DNA from: Pratylenchus scribneri
Lineage: Eukaryota; Nematoda; Chromadorea; Rhabditida; Pratylenchidae
Length of the DNA stretch: 64,000 nucleotides
NCBI GenBank assembly: GCA_030063045.1
Contig: JAQSEB010000109.1
Coordinates: 62,001-126,000 of the forward strand
Direction of reading: 5' to 3'
A program made the translations under genes and the position numbers. The notes under the pieces are model-generated. The model saw nothing but the letters and a program-made list of their open reading frames with translations, was not told the origin of the DNA and did not search any database. Positions 47,328 through 59,377 of the stretch are shown in pieces. Each line of letters begins with the position of its first letter. Within the stretch, counting starts at the first letter, position 1.

Positions 47328-47781
47328 TTTGAAATCTAAATATAATTTATATGTTCATTCAGCATTCTTATTTTTATTCTCTTTAAGGCCAAATTGGCAC
47401 CTTTTATTATAATGAATATAAATTATTTATTATATTGGGGATTTTGGTACAGTGTGGAAAGAAAATAAAAAACATAAGCAGAAGAATATGAATTAGGCTA
47501 AAATTCACTAGGATTTTCGATTTCTTTGTTTTCAATTTTTGGTATTTTTGGTGCCGAAATTTCAATTTTTCTGGAGTCAACGATCCCATCCCTGGTAAAA
47601 CGACAATGAATATATTAATTAAGTTTGTCTTTTTAGGATCAAATGGAAAAAGTGAAGCCCTCCCCTCAATATGTCATCAAGATTAGTGCTAGAGTCATTA
47701 GGGATCATTCAGGGAGAGGATATCATCTCCGATAGACCCCTAATGACTGAAGCACTTAAGGGTTACCTGAGATGATATCAT

Positions 47782-48592
47782 TGTTGCGGGCCCTTTTTCC
47801 GCAAACAAAGTGCCCGGACGGGCTTTGGGCAGGTTCAACCCAAAATGATGGTGGAGGGGGTTTGGTTGGATTTAAATGGTTTTTAATCTTTATTCATTAA
47901 AATAAAAATGTGTGAAAGTGAAATGGGTTAATTGGTTAATGAAATGGATGAATGAATGGATGAATGTCGAGTTTGCTAATGTGTGAATGAATGGATGATG
48001 ATGTATTTTCCAATGATTGAATGAATGAATGATGATGGGTTTGCCAATGTGTGAATGAATGGATGATGATGGGTTTGCCAATGCTTGAATGTTGCCAATG
48101 TGCGAATGAATGGATGAATTTGATGATGTGGCAAATGATGGTGATAGCCGAATGGAATTGGATGGGGAGAGGACCCCAAGGACCCCAACAAATTCAAAAT
48201 GTTTGGATGGAATGAGAGGAGGAACGCAATTAAGGTGAAAATGGGGTTAGGTTAAATAGAAATGAACAAATGAGTGGAAACATTCAAGAATGGGCTGATT
48301 TTGATGGCGAAGTAAACAACTCGTTTTTAGAGGAGAAAAGTTTAATGTGAATGTGTTGAATGCGAATGATTAAGCGATAATTTTCATGTGAATGATGAGA
48401 GAATGGATGGACTTTGAATGTGAATGTATTCTAGCGAGTGGTTGAACTTTGTGCTAAAAAGGACAAAAATGGAATGGGGGGAGGCAAATTGGGAGGAAAT
48501 GGGGAAGGCGACTGATAAGGAATCAATCATCTTTTTCTTCTTCCTTCTTTATTGATCCGGCAATTCCCGGATCATCGCGCAAAGTCGCGACA
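47782..48592 (-). repeat. 3' LTR (transcript sense)
   Basis: TG...CA bounded and 811 bp. Rich in GAATGAATGGATGATGATGG words. Near-identical to 52774-53585. Confidence 0.95.
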
Positions 48593-48605
48593 CTCCCGGC
48601 GGCCC
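48593..48605 (-). promoter_or_regulatory. Polypurine tract
   Basis: On the minus strand GGGCCGCCGGGAG immediately precedes the LTR start TGTCGCG, the expected place and composition for plus-strand DNA priming. It is not perfectly purine. Confidence 0.6.
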
Positions 48606-49732
48606 AATGATTTGATGCTCTGCGTCATGACCTGGAGATGAAAATCCTCGATCATGGTCCTTGAATTGTGCATGGCAGAACGGCAGCTTTTGTGTGATGT
48701 TCCAAGTCTGCTCTGAAGATGAAGTTGTTGTTCTTCGCCTCGTGATGTGGTTGATCCGTCAAAGATTGCATTGTGTTCCTTTGATAGGTTCATGTCGGAA
48801 AAGTGCCATGGATGCATTGATCGGCACTTGTCATGTTTGAGGCTGTGGGCAATAAATTTCGATGCGGCCAATGTTTAAGCAACGGAATTATATTTTTCCA
48901 GTGCATTGGCTAATCGTTGCTGGATAAATGCGTATTTGTCTCAGCAATTTCGACAATGTGCTTCATTGTATAAAGCGCAAGGCGATGGTGGACTCAGCCA
49001 ATGATTAGGCTGGTGATTGTCCTTGTTGTTGGTAAGATTGCCATTGAATTGGGTTTACTGGCCCATGGTTGAACGAATGCGTGGGGAATCATAGCAGATT
49101 TTGCAGAATGGATTCCCTTGTTAACGCGAATGCAATGAATGTTTGAGTGAGAAAAAGCCTGAGGCATTTGCAAATTCGATCCCATTGATAGGTGGCTGTG
49201 GCTTGACTCCCTTGAGTGCCAATGAGTTTGACTGCATGGCGATGTCGGACTCAGCCAATGATTAGGCTGGCGATTGTCCATGTGAACAGCATTTTCGAAT
49301 GCCATTTTTTTTTTTTAGAGCCTTGCTCTTGTGCTAGGCGGATTTGCCCAAGTGAATGCCATGAATGCTTGCATGGGGCTCCATGGTCTTTGGTTGAATG
49401 AATGTGTTGGGAGAAGCACAGCTTGAGTCGTTTGCAAACTCAATTCCATTAATGGACGCAATTGCCCATGAGGTTGGTTTGGAGGCCAATGAGTACGTCT
49501 CAGAAGCTAATGGTTAAGGCTTGAATATCAATGGAGGCTTGACTGCCAATGTGTGGAGCTTTTCCTTGTCAATCGAGCTGGAGGCCAATGTGGGGCTTAC
49601 CCTGTCGATCGAGCTGGAGGCCAATGAGGATGGCTCAGAGACCAATGTTTGAAGCGAATGCCAATGAATGAGGCTTGATTGCTAAAATGTGGGGCTTGCC
49701 CTTCGATCGAGTTTGAGGCCAATGAGAATGGC

Positions 49733-50760
49733 TCAAAGGCCAATGCTTGAGGCGAATGCCAATGATTGAGGCGAATGCCAATGATGAGGCGAATGCCAAT
49801 GAATGAGTCGAATGCCATGAATGAGGCGAATTCCAATGATGAGGCGAATGCCAATGAATGAGGCGAATGCCAATGATGAGGCGCCAATGAATGAGGCGGA
49901 TGCCAATAAATGAGGCGAATGCCAATGAATGCGGCGAATGCCAATGAATGAGGCGAATGCCAAAGATGAGGCGAATGCCAATGAATGAGGCGAATGCCAA
50001 TGAATGAGGCGAATGCCAATGATGAGGCGAATGCCAATGAATGAGGCGAATGCCAATGATGAGGCGAATGCCAATGAATGAGGCGAATGCCAATGAATGC
50101 GGCGAATGCCAATGAATGAGGCGAATGCCAATGATTGAGGCGAATGCCAATGATGAGGCGAATGCCAATGAATGAGGCGAATGCCATTGAATGAGGCGAA
50201 TGCCAATGATGAGGCGAATGCCAATGAATGAGGCGAATGCCAATGATGAGGCGAATGCCAATGAATGAGGCGAATGCCAATGAATGAGGCGAATGCCAAT
50301 GAATGAGGCGAATGCCAATGAATGAGGCGAATGCCAATGATGAGGCGAATGCCAATGAATGAGGCGAATGCCAATGATGAGGCGAATGCCATGAATGAGG
50401 CGAATGCCAATGATGAGGCGAATGCCAATGAATGAGGCGAATGCCAATGATGAGGCGCCAATGAATGAGGCGGATGCCAATAAATGAGGCGAATGCCAAT
50501 GAATGCGGCGAATGCCAATGAATGAGGCGAATGCCAATGAATGAGGCGAATGCCAATGGATGAGGCGAATGCCAATGATGAGGCGCCAATGAATGAGGCG
50601 GATGCCAATAAATGAGGCGAATGCCAATGAATGCGGCGAATGCCAATGAATGAGGCGAATGCCAATGAATGAGGCGAATACCAATGGATGAGGCGAATGC
50701 CAATGGATGAGGCGAATGCCAATGGATGAGGCGAATGCCAATGATTGAGGCTTGTGCCAT
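49733..50760. repeat. 19-bp minisatellite inside the LTR element
   Basis: More than 50 tandem copies of GAATGCCAATGAATGAGGC, with an 18-bp deletion variant (GAATGCCAATGATGAGGC) and AGGCGCCAATG variants arranged in higher-order blocks. All three minus-strand frames remain open for over 350 codons (Ser/His/Ile/Trp-rich) because the unit has no stop in that sense. Confidence 0.95.
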
Positions 50761-50814
50761 TGAATGAGGCTTTAAGCTTTTCCCGTTGCAATTGCCATTG
50801 CAATGAATGAAAGT

Positions 50815-52070
50815 GTGGGGAAAAACATAGCCTGTGGCGTTTACTGTTTCAATCCTTTAGGCCTTTCTTCTGCCAAAGGGGCAGGAAGTTGTTCCCTTTG
50901 CAACTGATGTTGCATTGAATGCATGCGATGAATGAGTAAAGAAAAGTAGAACCTGAGGCATTTGCTGTCTCGATCCATTTGGGCTTTTGATTCCGCCAAT
51001 GGGGCGTGAAACTCTGCCCTTTGCAACTGAAGTTGAACGAAATGTATGTGATGAATGTGTGGAGAGAAGCATGGCCTGAGGCGTTGCTGTCTCGATCCAC
51101 TTGGGCCTTTGATTCCGCCAATTTGACGTGAAGTCGTGCCCTTTGCAACCGAAGTTGAATGAAATGCATGTGATGAATGTGTGGAGAGAAGCAAGGCCTG
51201 AGGCGTTTGCTCCATCGATCCAGAGGAGAGGCGTAGCCTGTGGCCTTTGAAGCCTCAATCCTTTTGGGTCTTAGCTTGTGCCAATGGGGCCTGGATCTGT
51301 ACCCGCTGCATCCGAAGTTGTGCATTGGATGCGATGAATGTATGGAGAGACATGGACTGAGGCCCTTTGTCTCAATCCATTTGGGTCTTCACTTCTGCCA
51401 ATGGGGCTTGAAGTTGTACCCGTGTAACTGACGTTACATGATAAATGCGATGAATGAGTGAGGAGAGGCATAGCCTTTGGCATTTGTTGTCTCGTTCCTC
51501 TGGGCCTTCGCTTCTGCCAATGGGGCATGAAGCTGTACCCGCTGCATCCGACGTTGTATGCATTGGATGCGATGAATGTGTGGAGAGACATGGCCTGAGG
51601 CCCTTTGTCTCAATCCATTTGGGCCTTCACTTCTGCCAATGGGGCTTGAAGTTGTACCCGTGTAACTGTCGTTACATGATAAATGCGATGAATGAGTGAG
51701 GAGAGGCATAGCCTGTGGCATTTGTTGCCTCAATCCTCTGGGCCTTCGCTTCTGCCAATGGGGCATGAAGCTGTACCCAATGTTCCGAAAATGGATGCGA
51801 TGAATGTGTGGAGAGACATGGCCTGAGGCCCTTTGTCTCAATCCATTTGGGCCTTCACTTCTGCCAATGGGGCTTGAAGTTGTACCCGTGTAACTGACGT
51901 TACGCGATGAATGAGTGAGGAGAGGCATAGCCTGTGGCATTTGTTGCCTCGATCCTCTGGGCCTTCGCTTCTGTCAATGGGGCCTGAAGCTGTACCCGAT
52001 GCATCCGAAAATGGATGTGATGAATGTGTGGAGAGAAGCAGGCATTTGCTGTCTCGATCCACTTGGCCTC
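50815..52070. repeat. Tandem repeats of roughly 150-165 bp inside the LTR element
   Basis: Eight or so diverged units, each with CAATGGGGC.TGAAG.TGTACCC, GCGATGAATG.GTG.GGAGAG and TCTCAATCCATTTGGGCCTT blocks. In the minus sense they read as repeated QLQAPLAEVKAQ and HVSPHIHRIH segments in shifting frames, possibly amplified remnants of gag. Confidence 0.85.
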
Positions 52071-52289
52071 CACTCCTGCTAATGTGGCGTGAAGTTTCGG
52101 CCATCTTTGTGAGGATGCTGCGCAGAACTGCGGGTTCCTCAATGTCCTCTGATGTTGGCCATTTTTGCGGCCAGGCGTTCCAATTCCATCATGAATTGTT
52201 GGGGTCCCTCCAAATTTCGGCAATTTTGAATTTGGCAAAAATCCATGTGATTGTGTTGATATGTTTGGCTCAGCAGAAGATGAATGAAG

Positions 52290-52710
52290 AATGAAAATGG
52301 ACGTGCGAATAAAATGGCAGTACAGAAACCACCAAAATTTTTTAATTGTGAATGGATGAGGCGCGCGAGTAAAATGGCAGTGCAAAAACCACCAGATTAT
52401 TCAAATGTGAATGAAAATGAGGCGCGCGAGCAAAATGGCAGCTAAAAGACCACCAAATTACTCAAATGTGAATGAAAGTGAGGCGCGCGAGCAAAATGGC
52501 AGCTAAAAAATACCAAATTACTCAAATGTAAACGAAAATGAGGCGCGCGAGCAAAATGGCAGCTAAAAAACCACCAAATTACTCAAATGTGAATTGAAAA
52601 TGGTTGAAGAATAAAATGGCAGCTCAAAAACCACCAAATTATTCTAATGAAATTGAAAATGAATGGGGAATAAAATGGCAGCTCAAAAACCACCAAATTA
52701 TTCAAATTTG
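52290..52710. repeat. About 60-bp tandem repeat, leader of the LTR element
   Basis: Seven units containing AAAATGGCAGCTAAAAAACC and ACCAAATTACTCAAATGTGA, five of them with GAGGCGCGCGAG. It lies directly downstream of the primer-binding site in transcript sense. Confidence 0.88.
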
Positions 52711-52752
52711 AAATTGAAACCCCCTTTCTTACTGATCACGCACGGTCGATGT

Positions 52753-52770
52753 GTCCTGCAAGGGTCGCCA
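52753..52770 (-). promoter_or_regulatory. Primer-binding site, tRNA-Arg type
   Basis: Three bases inside the LTR on the minus strand the sequence is TGGCGACCCTTGCAGGAC. It starts with TGG (complement of the tRNA CCA end) and resembles the arginine-tRNA primer site TGGCGACC known from gypsy-class elements. It fixes the element's orientation. Confidence 0.75.
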
Positions 52771-52773
52771 TTT

Positions 52774-53585
52774 TGTTGCGGGCCCTTTTTCCGCAAACAA
52801 AGTGCCCGGACGGGCTTTGGGCAGGTTCAACCCAAAATGATGGTGGAGGGGGTTTGGTTGGATTTAAATGGGTTTTTAATCTTTATTCATTAAAATAAAA
52901 ATGTGTGAAAGTGAAATGGGTTAATTGGTTAATGAAATGGATGAATGAATGGATGAATGTCGAGTTTGCTAATGTGTGAATGAATGGATGATGATGTATT
53001 TTCCAATGATTGAATGAATGAATGATGATGGGTTTGCCAATGTGTGAATGAATGGATGATGATGGGTTTGCCAATGCTTGAATGTTGCCAATGTGCGAAT
53101 GAATGGATGAATTTGATGATGTGGCAAATGATGGTGATAGCCGAATGGAATTGGATGGGGAGAGGACCCCAAGGACCCCAACAAATTCAAAATGTTTGGA
53201 TGGAATGAGAGGAGGAACGCAATTAAGGTGAAAATGGGGTTAGGTTAAATAGAAATGAACAAATGAGTGGAAACATTCAAGAATGGGCTGATTTTGATGG
53301 CGAAGTAAACAACTCGTTTTTAGAGGAGAAAAGTTTAATGTGAATGTGTTGAATGCGAATGATTAAGCGATAATTTTCATGTGAATGATGAGAGAATGGA
53401 TGGACTTTGAATGTGAATGTATTCTAGCGAGTGGTTGAACTTTGTGCTAAAAAGGACAAAAATGGAATGGGGGGAGGCAAATTGGGAGGAAATGGGGAAG
53501 GCGACTGATAAGGAATCAATCATCTTTTTCTTCTTCCTTCTTTATTGATCCGGCAATTCCCGGATCATCGCGCAAAGTCGCGACA
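52774..53585 (-). repeat. 5' LTR (transcript sense)
   Basis: 812-bp twin of 47782-48592. AATAAA on the minus strand at 53546-53541 could be the poly(A) signal. It begins TGTCGCGACTTTGCGCG in transcript sense. Confidence 0.95.
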
Positions 53586-53702
53586 ATCATATCCCTGAAT
53601 AACCTCTAATGATACTAATCTTAATCATGATGACCTAAATTGGGACCTTTCACTTTTCTCCAATTGGCCCGAAAATGGGATATTATAAACTTAACAAATA
53701 CC

Positions 53703-55654
53703 CAACCCTCTCTCCGTCGTGGAAGATTTGTCGGGGAATAAGAAATTTAATAACACCCTAAGGTTCGACCCGATCCCTGTGGAAGTCCTTTCCCCGGCCT
53801 CAACAGTGTTATTGTTATTTTTAATTCTAAATTCGATGGTCGAAATGAATTTGACGCCAAATTCCCTATAAGTCAATTTCAGTGTTTTCCCCGTTCCTCT
53901 GATTCTTTTCTGTTCTTATTCCTATTCCTATTCCATGATGGAACAGTGACAGAACACAGAACAGCAGTAGGTAGACTGATCCATCTTCTACTGAGAAAAG
54001 AACAGCAAAAGAACAGAGTGAAAAAGTTGGAACAGGGAAACATTGGTCGGTTAAATAGGCTTTCGCTTTTCGGATTATTCTCATCAGTCATCAGCAATGC
54101 TTGGGAATTTCGGGCAACTAATTAGTAGAGCTTTTTCCTTCTTGAGTGTTATTCTAATGAAAAATTATTGGGAAAATGAAAAGAATTGTAAATAAATGAG
54201 AGAAATGGGCATTTTCAGGCCAGTTTATATAGTCATCGATTTGAAGGGTAAAATTGTGGCCACGTCCTCTTTTCATGAAAATACTATTGATGAGAAAAAG
54301 TAGAGAGAGAGAGAAAAGCTGTAGTGAATTCGGGTAATTTGTCCACATGATCATCATCATCAGCGGACTTTGGGCCCAATCAAAAAAGAAAAGCTGTGGT
54401 TGCGCCTTCAAAAAAAGCAAATTGGCCATGGAATCAATGGATTGGCCAAATCGAACGGAAAATGGATGGGCGAATCTTCGAATCCAGTGACATTGGCCAT
54501 CAAAAATTGGGTCCATGAAAAATTGGGCCTATTCAGAAGGAAATAGATGGGCATTTGGGCCCAATCAGAGGTAAACGGTAAAAGAGAACACATCAAGCAA
54601 ATGGCCCATTTTTGACTATGAAGTCACTGAAAATTCGGGGATTGAATTGGACTTTGGTTCCTTGGCCAAATTAAAGAGAAAGAGTTGGCCGCACCACAAA
54701 TAAAAAGGGCATTTTTGGCCAAACAAATAATCAAAAATGTTGACAATTTTGTTGCCTCGGCCAAATTGAAGGGAAAATGGATAAGCGCACCTTCCAATTC
54801 AGTGGAATTGGCCATGAAATCCATGAAAATTTGGGGACTTTGGCCCAATCAAAGAGAAAATGGATAGGGGTACCCTCAATAAAAAAGGCAAATTGGCCAT
54901 TGAAACAATGAAAAATATTGGACATTGATTTGGACTTTGGTGCCTTAGCTCAATCATCAAATGAAAAATGAAGTAAATTTATTGAATACATGTTGTCCTT
55001 TTTCTTTGTAATCTAATAATGTTGGCAAAATTATATTTATTTTCCATTAATAATAAAATGTGTCGAAATTTTAATTCAAATTAAACCCTTAAGAAAACAA
55101 AAAATGGCCTAGGCAGGTAGTTTAAGGGCAATTAAACCAAATTTTATTAAATAAGATTATATTGTTGAATTTATACACACTAATTGAATGTTTTACACAT
55201 AATCGGAATTAAAATTTTTGAAAATGGCAAATTTTGCAACCGGCAGGAATAATAATTAATAAAAATAAATAAAATGAATTTGTTTATGAATTAATTAATT
55301 AATTAATTAATCTTGAATTGTAATAATTGATTATAATTAATGCGTTTAAAATGATTAAAAATTAAGTTATTTTGATCTAGAAAGTATTTGTTTACATGTT
55401 TTATTACTTTTCAATTTAATTTTATCAAAAATATTTATTATTTTAATAATTTTTAATTTAATAAAGCATTTTTGGTTTATATGAACCGGTTTAGTTCGAT
55501 TTTCAATAATAGAGCAAAAGGAATTAATTTTGGTTTAACAAAAAAAATTATGCGAAAACGTTTTTTATTTTTGTACACAAAAATAATATTCTCTATCCAA
55601 TGAATACACCTGCTTTTAGAGGAATTGTCTAGCCATTAAATTAAAAATGTGATT
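53703..55654. other. Intergenic with a degenerate repeat
   Basis: From 54340 to 54960 the sequence is a degenerate tandem array with a unit of about 85-95 bp (AAATTGGCCAT.GAA, AAAATGGAT.GGC, TTTGGGCCAATCA). Neither strand gives a recognisable protein. The rest is featureless. Confidence 0.5.
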
Positions 55655-55905
55655 TTTAATTTTTTCTCATTAAAATAAAATTCGCACGAAATATTCATTT
55701 TTTCTCAAAACTTTCACTAAATATTTTACTCAATTTGAATAACATTAAAAAATTATTCTGAGAAGGAAAAATTAAAATATAGAATACATTTGAAAAGATT
55801 TTTTCCCACTTTTTTTTTCACTCTTTGTTGATGATAATTGGAATCGGCCAAAATGTACTTAAAATAAAAAGTCAAATCTAACAAACATATTTTAATTAAG
55901 GTAGA
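55655..55905 (+). promoter_or_regulatory. Conserved block upstream of receptor gene 1
   Basis: Shares long identical runs (CTCATTAAAATAAAATTCGC, AGAATACATTTGAAAA, GGAATCGGCCAAA, TATTTTAATTAAG) with 59378-59625 upstream of receptor gene 2. It is part of the duplicated unit and a candidate regulatory region. Confidence 0.5.
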
Positions 55906-56388
55906 AGTACAGAAAGACAGGGAAGAGAGTACATGCATCAAATTTTCTTGTAAATTTGTATTTTTTGAATACAATTTTTGAAAACTTTCCTCCATCAATA
56001 TTTATTAAGACAAATTTTATGAAAGTAAAATTAATTAAAATGCATTGCGTGTACTGCACAAAATTGTACAATTTGTTACAATCAGTGGCAAATAGTAATA
56101 TCTAACATTATTGAATTTTAGGCCAAAAAAAATTTGATGCAATTTTGGTATTTTAATTTATTTGCCTTTGAATTGTTTCTAGATTTTGATGAGTATATTT
56201 TTTTTTTATTAATTTATCTTAAATAATTGAAAAATTATCGAACATAATTCTGTTGCAGCAATTATATAAAAATAGCGATTATATAAAATTGCTTTAAAAG
56301 CATACTAACTAAATAATTTTTATTTGCTATATTTAAAGATAAATTCTTATTTTCTGCAAATTATCTTTATAAGCTTCTAAAATCAATT

Positions 56389-59235
56389 ATGAACAACAGT
56401 ATACAAACTGAGAAACCTTATCCCGCTGTAAGTGCAATTTTATAATAGTAAATAATAAAAAAGAATTGCACATCAAATGAATTTTTAAGAGAAAATTGAT
56501 CTTAAATTTACTATATTTTGTATTATTATAACCGGGTTCTATTGCTTAAGGAAGATTGAAATTGGCAAAAAAAAAAGATTTAAAAAATAGTGACTTTAAA
56601 TTTCTGGTTTATTTTATTGGTAAAAAAGATGCTATATAAAATTAAAAAAAACCTCTTAATCAAATGGTATAAAATTGGTACTTGCGAAAATTTGGGTGAG
56701 TCTTTTGACAAAAAAATTCCTTAAGGTTTATCAAATCTTCCGTGACCACAGCTTCCATTGGGGTTTATTCTTGCCGGCAATGTTCTATGGAATTTTGGCA
56801 ATAATCGGCATATCATTGAATACCAGTGTTTGTTGGGTGACAATCAAATATAGGTTAGAAATAGAAAAAAACACGAAATATAACATATAATTAGAATTAA
56901 ATTATTTTATATTATTGAATAATTTTGAATGAAAGAATAATCGATGTCAACAATTTGATTTCAGAGATTCAATTCTAGTTTAAAATTTTCGGCATATTTA
57001 TGATTAATAAATACAGAGTCTAACCTATTATTAACTAAACCAAAATTTCCATCACTCTGAATATAGTTCCCTTCGACATAATACATGCGTTTTAATTGCA
57101 ATGGAAGCTTTTTTCCGTATCCTCTATCAAATGGACCATTTCAATTTTTTTATTATTGCTCTAAGTGGCATCAATTTCTATCCGATTCGATTGGCTTTGC
57201 CAATCGAAAGCTATTCAGTCATTGGTGCAAATGCTAGCATCAACCAGGTTTTTCAATAAAAATATTTTGTGTTTATATTCATCCAACATTTTATGTTTTT
57301 GTTCATCCAAACATTTTGTGTTTTTGTTCATCCAAACATTTTATGTTTTTGTTCATCCAAACATTTTGTGTTTTTGTTCATCCAAACATTTTATGTTTTT
57401 GTTCATCCAAACATTTTGTGTTTTTGTTCATCCAAACATTTTATGTTTTTGTTCATCCAAACATTTTGTGTTTTTGTTCATCCAAACATTTTATGTTTTT
57501 GTTCATCCAAACATTTTGTGTTATTGTTCATCCTAACATTTTGTGTTTTTGTTCATCCAAACATTTTATGTTTTTGTTCATCCAAACATTTTGTGTTTTT
57601 GTTCATCCAAACATTTTATGTTTTTGTTCATCCAAACATTTTGTGTTTTTGTTCATCCAAACATTTTGTGTTTTTGTTCATCCAAACATTTTGTGTTTTT
57701 GTTCATCCAAACATTTTATGTTTTTGTTCATCCAAACATTTTGTGTTATTGTTCATCCTAACATTTTGTGTTTTTGTTCATCCAAACATTTTATGTTTTT
57801 GTTCATCCAAACATTTTGTGTTTTGGTTCATTCAAACATTTTGTGTTTTTGTTCATCCAAACATTTTGTGTTTTTGTTCCTTCAAACATTTTGTGTTTTT
57901 GTTCATTCAAACTTTGTGTGTTTTTATTCATCCAAACATTTTATGTTTTTATTCATCCAAACATTTTGTGTTTATATTTCATCCAAACATTTTTTTTGTT
58001 CATCCAAACATTTTGTGTTCCAAACATTTTTTCATTTCATGTTTTTATTTTAATTATTCGAAATAATATTTTATATCATTTTTTAAAACAATTTATGATT
58101 TTTTAAAACTAAATTATCCTCAAATAGATTGCATTGCTAAGTCTGGATCGATTATTTTCCGTATTGGCTCCACTTTTTTATCGTCAAATGAACAAGCGAA
58201 TATACATTTTTTGCCATTTTCTCGTCAATGCCAGCATCACCGCATATTATTTTGCACAATTGATTCCAGCGGCAATAGATTTACCCGAATGGCCTTGTAC
58301 TGGACAAGTCGGTGATATTTTTGACTTGCCCAATGTTGGACCTATTTTTTTTGCTTACTCTTTGATTATGATTTGTATATCAATTATGGCTTATTTTCTT
58401 GTAGCGATCTTGATTAGACTGAAGACAGGCAGGTTTTACAGAGTAACACTAAGGATCCGACACAATGATTTCTGCCATTTTAAAAAATGTATTATTGTTA
58501 GTACTACAAATCAGCAAAATATCCTTTTAATAAAAATTTAAAAAATGGTGAAGTCAATGATAGTCAAATTTATAAGAAGTCTAAAAAACAAACAATTTTA
58601 ACTTTTTTAATTTAATTTTTTTATTTACAATTTTTTGTAAGATTATAAATTTGACAAAATATAATAAATATTTAAGCGCCATTTTCCACCTCTTTTTAAA
58701 ATAACAAATGGTGATTTTTTAATTGCTTAAATTTGCAAAAAATTATGTCAAAAATCTTTAAAGATTTTATGAGTTGAAGTTGACTCATACATCCCATTAG
58801 CCATTACTAATCAATAAAAATTTGCATTACTCATTATTAGAAATCAGCACCGAAAGTCAACAGAAAATTTATCATTCTCTGCTTTTGATTGTCCTTGTCA
58901 ATGTTTTCGCTTATTTTTTCTATTTTTTCGTTCATATGATTTATGCACTATCGCTGTTGCCTCTAACGCCATTACAATTTTGGTATACAAATTTATTCAC
59001 TAGTAAATTATTTTTGAACATTGGAGTCATATCAAATGCGCCAATTCTTTATTTTAACAGGTTGGAATTAATTAAAAATATTTAAACAAAAATTTTTTTT
59101 TTCAGCGTGGATTATCGAAATGCTTATAAAAAGGAATTTAAAAAATTGATTCAATTGTTCAAAAGAATTTGTGGACGACAAGAACAATCGACTAATAAAA
59201 TTATTCCAATTTCAAATCATATTATTATTAAATGA
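56389..59235 (+). CDS. 7TM chemoreceptor, srsx-like, gene 1 (331 residues)
   Basis: Predicted G-protein-coupled serpentine receptor of the nematode srsx type, in the sensory or neuronal plasma membrane; ligand unknown. Exons: 56389-56427, 56726-56853, 57067-57247, 58128-58432, 58848-59060 and 59106-59235, in phase throughout. It starts MNNSIQTEKPYPA, then TM1 (GLFLPAMFYGILAIIGISLN), TM2 with NTCVLIAMEAFFRIL, and TM3 ending LLSLDRLFSVLAPLFY, where DRL replaces the DRY motif. A conserved extracellular loop follows (LPEWPCTGQVGDIFDLPN), then TM5, TM6 (IVLVNVFAYFFYFFV) and TM7 (APILYFNSVDYRNAYKKEF). The intron after exon 4 may instead use a GC donor at 58429 with the acceptor at 58840, giving KTEISTE, which matches gene 2 better. 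Intron 3 holds a 25-bp minisatellite. Gene 2, 1.1 kb downstream, is a tandem paralogue. Confidence 0.88.
57285..58020 (+). repeat. 25-bp minisatellite in receptor intron 3
   Basis: About 29 copies of CATCCAAACATTTTGTGTTT + TTGTT. Units with TTTTATG and TTTTGTG largely alternate, and a variant (TATTGTTCATCCTAAC) recurs 235 bp apart, showing block duplication. All three plus frames are open. Paralogue gene 2 lacks the array in the corresponding intron. Confidence 0.95.
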
Positions 59236-59377
59236 ATGCATTGGCCAAAAAGAAATTGAATAAATTTATAAATTTCCTTCAATTCAAAGGAAGAGATACA
59301 AAATTTTTATGCTTTCAGATTTATATATATATTTTTACAAAAAATTTTTTTTGTTTGTCTAACTTATAAATTTAAAA

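Larger units (their letters stand above)
47782..53585 (-). mobile_element. Non-autonomous LTR retrotransposon, about 5.8 kb, very young
   Basis: Two direct repeats of 811 and 812 bp (47782-48592 and 52774-53585) start TG and end CA. They differ by about one base (an extra G near 52870) and are flanked by an exact 5-bp duplication ATCAT (47777-47781, 53586-53590). The primer-binding site and polypurine tract place transcription on the minus strand. The 4.2-kb interior has no reverse transcriptase, integrase or protease reading frame. It is made of tandem repeats, plus a short Gag-like fragment (FMMELERLAAKMANI, about 52200-52160) that runs into a stop. Near-identical LTRs imply very recent transposition, presumably with proteins from an autonomous relative. 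Confidence 0.93.
47594..53702. mobile_element. GGTAC-type MITE split by an LTR element
   Basis: Left part 47594-47781 and right part 53586-53702. Once the LTR element and one ATCAT are removed they form a palindromic MITE of about 300 bp: AAAAAGTGAAGCC ... GTCATCAAGATTAGT ... CATTCAGGGAGAGGATATCA on the left faces ATATCCCTGAATAACC ... AATCTTAATCATGATGAC ... CACTTTTCTCC on the right. The outer ends (AATTAAGTTTG and CTTAACAAATACC) resemble those of the element at 60058-60301. The outer TSD is not clear. Confidence 0.7.

Noticed and set aside
48572..49305. Minus-strand ORFs inside the LTR element as pol genes
   Set aside because: No reverse transcriptase, protease, RNase H or integrase motifs; composition follows the repeats.
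57165..58106. Long Phe/Cys/His-rich ORFs over the 25-bp array
   Set aside because: All three frames are open because of the unit; it is intron 3 of the receptor gene.
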